From an uncultured Bacteroidales bacterium (lineage in GTDB: Bacteria; Bacteroidota; Bacteroidia; Bacteroidales; ML635J-15), in assembly GCA_905233405.1 (NCBI GenBank), contig CAJOEG010000004.1, positions 1-18,619 of the forward strand: a DNA stretch of 18,619 bases, in the 5' to 3' direction. The notes below the pieces were generated by a model. That model had not been told where the DNA came from and did not search any database. It saw nothing but the letters and a program-made list of their open reading frames with translations. Within the stretch, counting starts at the first letter, position 1. Every line of letters begins with the position of its first letter. Positions 13,636-18,619 of this stretch are shown one piece after another. The position numbers and the translations under genes are program-made.

Positions 13636-14379
13636 ATGAGTTTACTGGAGCAAATAGATAGGTCGAAACTTCCGCAACACGTTGCGTTTATAATGGACGG
13701 AAACGGACGCTGGGCTAAAAGGCAAGGGCAAATTAGGCTTTTCGGACATAGGCGTGGCGTGAAGACAGTAAAGGAAATGCTCACAGTAGCAGGCGATCTT
13801 GGAATAAAATACGTTACCGTATATGCCTTTTCTACAGAGAACTGGAGTCGTCCAGCCGACGAGGTAAGCGGCATAATGGGACTTTTGTCAAGCGCAATCG
13901 ACGATGAAATAGAGAATATGATGAAGAACGGCGTCCGCGTTTCGATGATTGGCGAGATGGAACGTTTGCCGAAATACCTTCGCGAAAAGGTTGCCTACGT
14001 CATCGAAAGGACAAAAAACAACACCAAACTCAATTTCATCGTGGCACTTAGTTATAGCGGACGATGGGACATTGTGGAGGCAGTGAAGAAGATTGCCACC
14101 GACTGCGTTGAAGGAAAAGTTTCTCCCGACAGCATCAATGGCGATATGTTTTCCGATTACCTTTCTACTGCCAATGTTCCAGACCCGGAACTTATGATTA
14201 GGACAAGCGGCGAGTCAAGAATCAGCAACTTCCTTCTTTATCAACTTGCCTACAGCGAGTTGTACTTTACCGATGTGCTTTGGCCCGACTTTGACAGGGA
14301 GGAACTGTATAAGGCTCTAATTAGTTATCAGAACAGGGAACGCCGATTCGGAAAAACCAGCGAACAAGTAAAAAAGTAG
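13636..14379 (+). CDS. uppS: Isoprenyl transferase (undecaprenyl diphosphate synthase)
   Basis: A 247-residue cis-prenyltransferase that condenses isopentenyl diphosphate onto farnesyl diphosphate. The product is the C55 carrier of peptidoglycan and O-antigen synthesis. Motifs are HVAFIMDGNGRWAKRQG with catalytic Asp21, the VYAFSTENWSRP region (~63-72), LSYSGRWDIVEA and RTSGESRISNFLLYQLAYSELYF (from residue 189) with the diphosphate-binding Arg. All key segments are intact and the length is typical. It follows porG by two bases and precedes bamA by four, so the three are one transcript. Confidence 0.97.
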   Translation: MSLLEQIDRSKLPQHVAFIMDGNGRWAKRQGQIRLFGHRRGVKTVKEMLTVAGDLGIKYVTVYAFSTENWSRPADEVSGIMGLLSSAIDDEIENMMKNGVRVSMIGEMERLPKYLREKVAYVIERTKNNTKLNFIVALSYSGRWDIVEAVKKIATDCVEGKVSPDSINGDMFSDYLSTANVPDPELMIRTSGESRISNFLLYQLAYSELYFTDVLWPDFDREELYKALISYQNRERRFGKTSEQVKK

Positions 14380-14383
14380 CGGG

Positions 14384-16891
14384 ATGAGAAGATTTGTTTT
14401 GATATTGTTGATGTTTGCTTTCGCGGTTTTGACTACGAATGCACAGAATATACACTCTAGTGGCAGCAGTGTCGATTACTTGTCGCCAAAGGAGTACGAG
14501 ATAGGCGGTGTTACAATATCGGGAGTGCAGTACCTCGACCAGAATGTGCTTCTCTATCTCACTGGACTTGAAATAGGAAAGACAATATCGGTTCCCGGAC
14601 AGGACATTGCCGATGCTATTAAGAAACTTTGGGAGCAGGGACTTTTCTCCGATGTGAAAATTTCTGTCACAAACACTATAGGCAACAAGATTTTCCTCGA
14701 CATTTACCTTGAAGAACGTCCGCGACTGTCAAAATTCTCGTTCAAGGGCATAAAGAAAGGTGAAGCCGACGACATCCGCGAACAGATAAAGTTGACAAAA
14801 GGTTCGCAGGTTACTGAGAATATGAAACTTTCGTCCGAACGCTACATCAAGGACTTCTTTATCGACAAGGGATATTTCAATACCGAAGTCAACATAATTG
14901 AAGAACAGGATTCGAGCCTTGCAAACAGCGTAAGCCTTGTCTTCGACATAAAGAAAAACCAACGCATAAAGATTAACGACATTATTTTCGAAGGCAACAA
15001 TTCGATAAAGGATGCTAAGTTGCGCCGCAAGATGAAGGAAACTAAGCGCAAGACTTGGTACAACATATTCAAGGCATCGAAGTTCATTCCGAAGAATTAT
15101 GCCGAGGACAAGAAGAAAATTATCGAAAAGTACAACGAGGAGGGTTATCGTGATGCTATATTAACATACGATTCTATTTCTCCATACGACGAGAAGACCA
15201 TTAATATTTATATCGGCATTGAGGAGGGACACAAATTTTATTTCCGCAACATAAGCTGGCTTGGAAATACAATGTACACGTCGGAGCAATTGTCGCATGT
15301 GCTTGGAATAAAGAAGGGCGATGTGTACAACAGCAAGGTCCTTGACGAAAAATTGCTTTACGACCCTGTAGGTGTAATGGCTCTGTATCAGGATAATGGA
15401 TATTTGTTCTCCAATGTTCAGCCAGTGGAAGTTTTGGTCGAGAACGACTCTATTGACCTTGAGATGCGAATCTACGAGGGCAAGCAGGCTACCGTGAACC
15501 GTGTTACCCTTGTCGGCAACACCCGTACCAACGACCACGTTATAATGCGAGAAGTGCGTACACGCCCTGGAAGCCTTTACAACCGTTCCGAAGTGCAGCG
15601 TACAATCCGCGAACTTGCACAGCTTGGCTATTTTGACCCCGAAAAACTCAATGTCGATTTCAGCCCTGACCCTGTTTCGGGAACAGTTGACCTTGAATAT
15701 ACCGTAGAGGAAAAGCCTTCCGACCAGATTCAGATTTCGGGTGGCTATGGTTCGGGAATGTTTGTCGGCACTCTGGGTGTTACGTTCAATAATTTCTCGT
15801 TGCGTAACATATTCAATTTCAAGAGTTACCGTCCTTTGCCAACAGGCGATGGACAGCGATTGTCAATTCAGGCTTCGGCGAGCGGACTTTGGTACCAGAA
15901 CTACAGTTTCTCGTTTGTTGACCCGTGGTTTGGCGGCAAGAAGCCGAATTCGTTCTCAGTATCGGTTTATCATTCAAACGTAAGGCAATACACAAGTCAG
16001 GAAGAAGCGAAGGAAGACAGGAAAACTTTCAAGGTTACTGGCGTTGGCGTTGGTCTCGGTCAGCGCTTGCAAGTTCCCGACGACTATTTCACCTTGTATC
16101 TTGAATTGTCGTATAAACGTTACAACATAAACAACTACAACGACTATGCAATGTTGTTCAAGCAGGGTGTATCAAACAACTTGTCGATAAAGGCTGTGCT
16201 TGGACGTTCATCGTCTGGACCGAACCCGATTTTCCCGACAATGGGTTCCGAATTCTCAGTATCGGCAGAACTTACGCCACCATATTCGTACATGAACGGC
16301 AAGGACTACAAGGACGACAACATGACCTTGCAGGAACGTTACAAATGGATAGAATACCACAAGTATAAGGCTTCGGCAAGGTGGTTCACGACGCTTTTCG
16401 GACCTAAGGATGGAAGCTCGCGTGCATTGGTGCTAGTCACAAAGGCAGAGTTCGGTTTGCTAGGAATGTACAACAAGGATGTAGGCAAGTCGCCGTTCGA
16501 ATATTTCCAGTTAGGTGGTGACGGACTTTACGGATACAATCTGTATGGTGCAGAGAATATTGGTCTCCGCGGTTATTCCAACCAGTCGCTTACCCCTGCA
16601 TCAAACGGCTATGTGTACAACAAGTATGCGGTAGAATTGCGTTACCCGATGTCACTCAACCCGAATGCAACATTCTATGCAATTGTGTTTGCAGAGGCTG
16701 GTAACTGCTGGCATTCAATTGAGAATTTTCGTCCGTTCGATGTCAAGAGGTCGGCTGGTGTAGGTGTCAGGGTTTATATGTCGATGATTGGTCTGATTGG
16801 TGTCGACTGGGGCTACGGCTTCGACGAAGTGCCAGGGGCTACAGGCGCAAACGGAAGCCAGTTCCATTTCGTGATTGGTCAGAATTTCTAA
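14384..16891 (+). CDS. bamA: Outer-membrane protein assembly factor BamA
   Basis: An 835-residue Omp85 protein and the core of the BAM complex, which folds barrels into the outer membrane. The signal peptide is MRRFVLILLMFAFAVLTTNAQ. About five POTRA domains follow, as shown by repeated units such as ISGVQYLDQNVLLYLTGLEIGK, INDIIFEGNNSIKDAKLRRKM and VNRVTLVGNTRTNDHVIMREVRTRPG. The barrel from ~450 includes the loop-6 motif LRGY (728-731, GLRGYSNQSLTP), and the chain ends in ...VIGQNF with terminal Phe. Length and organisation are normal. Two Skp-like chaperone genes follow after a 251-base spacer. Confidence 0.97.
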   Translation: MRRFVLILLMFAFAVLTTNAQNIHSSGSSVDYLSPKEYEIGGVTISGVQYLDQNVLLYLTGLEIGKTISVPGQDIADAIKKLWEQGLFSDVKISVTNTIGNKIFLDIYLEERPRLSKFSFKGIKKGEADDIREQIKLTKGSQVTENMKLSSERYIKDFFIDKGYFNTEVNIIEEQDSSLANSVSLVFDIKKNQRIKINDIIFEGNNSIKDAKLRRKMKETKRKTWYNIFKASKFIPKNYAEDKKKIIEKYNEEGYRDAILTYDSISPYDEKTINIYIGIEEGHKFYFRNISWLGNTMYTSEQLSHVLGIKKGDVYNSKVLDEKLLYDPVGVMALYQDNGYLFSNVQPVEVLVENDSIDLEMRIYEGKQATVNRVTLVGNTRTNDHVIMREVRTRPGSLYNRSEVQRTIRELAQLGYFDPEKLNVDFSPDPVSGTVDLEYTVEEKPSDQIQISGGYGSGMFVGTLGVTFNNFSLRNIFNFKSYRPLPTGDGQRLSIQASASGLWYQNYSFSFVDPWFGGKKPNSFSVSVYHSNVRQYTSQEEAKEDRKTFKVTGVGVGLGQRLQVPDDYFTLYLELSYKRYNINNYNDYAMLFKQGVSNNLSIKAVLGRSSSGPNPIFPTMGSEFSVSAELTPPYSYMNGKDYKDDNMTLQERYKWIEYHKYKASARWFTTLFGPKDGSSRALVLVTKAEFGLLGMYNKDVGKSPFEYFQLGGDGLYGYNLYGAENIGLRGYSNQSLTPASNGYVYNKYAVELRYPMSLNPNATFYAIVFAEAGNCWHSIENFRPFDVKRSAGVGVRVYMSMIGLIGVDWGYGFDEVPGATGANGSQFHFVIGQNF

Positions 16892-16957
16892 ATGGAACGA
16901 TTATTGCAATGTAAAACCGCCTTTGATATTTAATATGGTATAAAGAATTTTTTGAAT

Positions 16958-16965
16958 TAATTTTG
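16958..16965 (+). promoter_or_regulatory. Tentative -7 box before the OmpH pair
   Basis: TAATTTTG matches TAnnTTTG in the bamA-ompH spacer, but no -33 box is seen and the ATG is 178 bases away. If used, the transcript leader would contain the whole hairpin element at 17001-17110. Confidence 0.25.
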
Positions 16966-17000
16966 TAAAATTGTTGAACTTTAAACATTTTGAATGTAAT

Positions 17001-17110
17001 GGGCTAAAAGGCAGAAAGAAGAAAAGGCTAGAAGTCTAACTGTCGAGCAGAAGACCTGTCTGACAGTCAGCCAGACCGTTAGACCGTAAGACTGTTAGCC
17101 TGCAAGCCCA
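17001..17110. repeat. REP-like intergenic hairpin element, copy 2
   Basis: Nested inverted arms are visible: GGGCT (17001-17005) with AGCCC (17105-17109), AGGCTA (17025-17030) with TAGCCT (17096-17101), GTCTAAC (17034-17040) with GTTAGAC (17078-17084), and CTGTC-T-GACAG at the tip (17056-17066). Its last 19 bases, CTGTTAGCCTGCAAGCCCA, are identical to 8742-8760. The 16892-17142 spacer holds no gene. Confidence 0.65.
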
Positions 17111-17142
17111 TAAAAATTTAGAAACTTTAAAACATTAGGTAT

Positions 17143-17655
17143 ATGAAACGAATTACTTTACTTGCAGTTGCCATTTTGTTTGCAACATTTGCATTCAGCC
17201 AGAAATACGCATACGTTGACACCGAATACATTTTGAATAACATTCCTGTTTACGAATCGGCAAAGACTCAGCTCGAAGACCTTACCAAGGAATGGAAAAA
17301 GGAAATTGATGCAAAAAAGGCTTCAATCGACCAGATGTACCAGAACTACCAGTCGGAAAGAATACTTCTTACCGAGGAACTTCGTGCAAAACGCGAAGAT
17401 GAAATAATGAAGAAAGAACAGGAACTCAAGCAGTTGCAGCAGAAGTATTTCGGTGAAAGCGGAATGTTGTACAAGAAGCGTGAAGAATTGATAAAGCCAA
17501 TTCAGGACGACATCTACAATGCGATAAAGGAAATTGCTACCGAAGGCAACTATGCAGTTATCTTTGATACCGCAAACAACCTCAATATGCTCTACACCGA
17601 CCCACGTCACGACAAGAGCGACGAAGTATTGAGAAAATTGGGATACAAGAATTAA
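17143..17655 (+). CDS. OmpH/Skp-family periplasmic chaperone, first copy
   Basis: A 170-residue periplasmic protein that, like Skp, should hold unfolded barrels for delivery to BAM. The signal peptide is MKRITLLAVAILFATFAFSQ. It is followed by KYAYVDTEYILNNIPVYESAKTQLEDLTKEWKKEIDAKK, which gives the short beta start and the beginning of the coiled coil. A long charged heptad region (~50-115) includes a KKEQELKQLQQKYFGESG turn. The typical closing strand AIKEIATEGNYAVIFDTANNLNMLYTDP comes last. Family, length and place behind bamA all agree. Confidence 0.93.
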   Translation: MKRITLLAVAILFATFAFSQKYAYVDTEYILNNIPVYESAKTQLEDLTKEWKKEIDAKKASIDQMYQNYQSERILLTEELRAKREDEIMKKEQELKQLQQKYFGESGMLYKKREELIKPIQDDIYNAIKEIATEGNYAVIFDTANNLNMLYTDPRHDKSDEVLRKLGYKN

Positions 17656-17682
17656 AGTGCTAACAATAAATTATTTGAATAG

Positions 17683-18189
17683 ATGAGAAGATTAGTTTTA
17701 GTATTGGTTTTGTGCGTGAGTAGCGTATTTGTATTCTCGCAGAAGGCAGTTAAGTTGGCTCATGTTGATGTGCAGGCAATTTTCGGTGAAATGCCAGAGA
17801 AGGCTGCAGCAACCAAGGAAGTGGAAGATTATGCAAAGACACTCGAAGACCAGATGCAGGTGATGTATAAGGAATACGAGTCGAAAATGAAGGAATATAG
17901 TGAGAACAAGGATAATTGGTCGGCACTTATCCGTCAGGACAAGGAAGAAGCCATAATGTCGTTGCAGCAGCGTATCCAGAATTTCCAGCAGCAAGCCGAA
18001 ACTGACTTGCAGAACCGTGAAGCTGCTTTGCTCGAACCTATCACAAACAAGATTAAGGAGGCTATTAACACAGTGGCTTCCGAACAGGGTTTCACATACG
18101 TTTACGACAAGACCACCTTGCTCTATACTTCGCCAGATGCTACCGACATCACCAACGATGTGAAGGCAAAACTTGGGATAAAGAAATAA
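17683..18189 (+). CDS. OmpH/Skp-family periplasmic chaperone, second copy
   Basis: A 168-residue Skp-like chaperone, 27 bases after the first copy and clearly related to it. The signal peptide is MRRLVLVLVLCVSSVFVFSQ. AVKLAHVDVQAIFGEMPEKAAATKEVEDYAKTLEDQM leads into the coiled coil. A Gln-rich helix (IMSLQQRIQNFQQQAETDLQ) follows, and the end is EAINTVASEQGFTYVYDKTTLLYTSPDATDIT. Paired OmpH genes behind bamA are usual in Bacteroidota. The copies share the fold but have diverged along the coiled coil, so they may prefer different clients or form mixed trimers. Confidence 0.92.
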   Translation: MRRLVLVLVLCVSSVFVFSQKAVKLAHVDVQAIFGEMPEKAAATKEVEDYAKTLEDQMQVMYKEYESKMKEYSENKDNWSALIRQDKEEAIMSLQQRIQNFQQQAETDLQNREAALLEPITNKIKEAINTVASEQGFTYVYDKTTLLYTSPDATDITNDVKAKLGIKK

Positions 18190-18201
18190 GTTTTTAATGT
18201 T

Positions 18202-18332
18202 GTCATTCCGCAACCTTTAGTTCACGCAGCGAAGCAAGTAAAACAAAGCGAACACTGTTAGTTCGGCGAAAATAGATAGCCGCACTTCGATTACGCTCAG
18301 TGAGCGGCTCAAGCATACCATCGTGGAATGAC
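18202..18332. repeat. 131-base inverted-repeat intergenic element before murI
   Basis: GTCATTCC (18202-18209) and GGAATGAC (18325-18332) are exact inverted repeats bounding this spacer. Inside, AGCCGC and GCGGCT flank CTTCGATTACGCTCAG, a type of sequence common in dispersed bacterial repeats. It holds no open frame of note and ends eight bases before the murI start. It may end transcription of the OmpH pair, or be a small non-autonomous element. Confidence 0.55.
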
Positions 18333-18340
18333 GGTTTACT

Positions 18341-18619
18341 ATGAACGAAAACAGTCCCATAGGAGTATTCGACAGCGGAATAGGCGGACTGACCGTCCTT
18401 CGCGAACTTCTCGACGAACTTCCTGACGAGGATTTCATCTATTTTGCCGACAGCAAGAATGCCCCGTATGGACCGCGTCCGGTTGAGGAAGTCACGGCTT
18501 TGTCGTCGCGGATTGTGAACTTTTTGGTTTCGAAAGGCTGTAAGATTGTTGTAATTGCCTGCAATACGGCGACGGCGGCAGCAGTCTATGCTATGCGCAA
18601 GGAATTCAAGGTACCAATC
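18341..18619 (+). CDS. murI: Glutamate racemase MurI (first 93 codons, cut by window edge)
   Basis: MurI converts L-glutamate to D-glutamate for peptidoglycan synthesis. The visible N-terminal part carries IGVFDSGIGGLTVLREL with catalytic-site Asp11, YFADSKNAPYGPRP (35-47) and IACNTATAAAVY with the first catalytic Cys74. These motifs are decisive. The second Cys and the C-terminal domain lie outside the window. The ATG at 18341 is at the expected position for the family. murI after the OmpH pair matches the known Bacteroidales order. Confidence 0.95.
   Translation, partial: MNENSPIGVFDSGIGGLTVLRELLDELPDEDFIYFADSKNAPYGPRPVEEVTALSSRIVNFLVSKGCKIVVIACNTATAAAVYAMRKEFKVPI

Noticed and set aside
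17698..18213. 171-codon minus-strand open frame over the second OmpH gene
   Set aside because: It is a shadow of a coiled-coil gene whose biased codons leave the opposite strand free of stops; no domain is seen.

Overview
The window is a stretch of ordinary chromosomal DNA from a Bacteroidota bacterium, most likely order Bacteroidales. Three things point there. Gene order is the Bacteroidales one: DUF177-rpmF-plsX on one side, and nadK, DUF6089/PorG-type proteins, uppS, bamA, two Skp/OmpH genes and murI on the other. Several start sites are preceded by the Bacteroidota promoter type (-7 box TAnnTTTG, often with a TTG box about 19-21 bases upstream). Shine-Dalgarno sequences are largely absent. 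No rRNA, tRNA, CRISPR array, transposase or phage gene was seen. No organism name is claimed.

Positions 1-5215 are on the minus strand. At the left edge are the first 35 bases of an unidentified gene. Next is a secreted beta-propeller gene whose last ~60-80 codons are a MiaB-type TRAM domain, which is the strangest object in the window. Then, read right to left, come a DUF177-rpmF-plsX operon, a membrane histidine kinase without a partner regulator, and a SAM hydroxide adenosyltransferase (DUF62).

Positions 5290-8628 are on the plus strand: a PhoH-like ATPase, an orphan MNT-type nucleotidyltransferase, a secreted protein of about ten short repeats, and queG (last step of queuosine synthesis).

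Positions 8896-18619 are on the plus strand and form an envelope-biogenesis block. A CBS/ACT-like protein overlaps a small POTRA-barrel (Omp85-like) gene, followed by nadK, two DUF6089 outer-membrane proteins (the second the likely PorG orthologue), uppS, bamA, two Skp/OmpH-like chaperones and the start of murI. Together these cover undecaprenyl carrier synthesis, outer-membrane protein chaperoning and insertion, and D-glutamate supply for peptidoglycan.

Genes are tightly packed. The few spacers of 100-270 bases carry most of the non-coding structure: perfect palindromes with the core CGCAAAATTTTGCG, two hairpin elements sharing a 19-base arm, a short 14-base tandem repeat that forms the end of one gene, and an inverted-repeat element before murI. 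I found no convincing new defence or mobile system. The best leads are the propeller-TRAM fusion, the repeat protein at 6636-7733, and the dispersed intergenic repeats.
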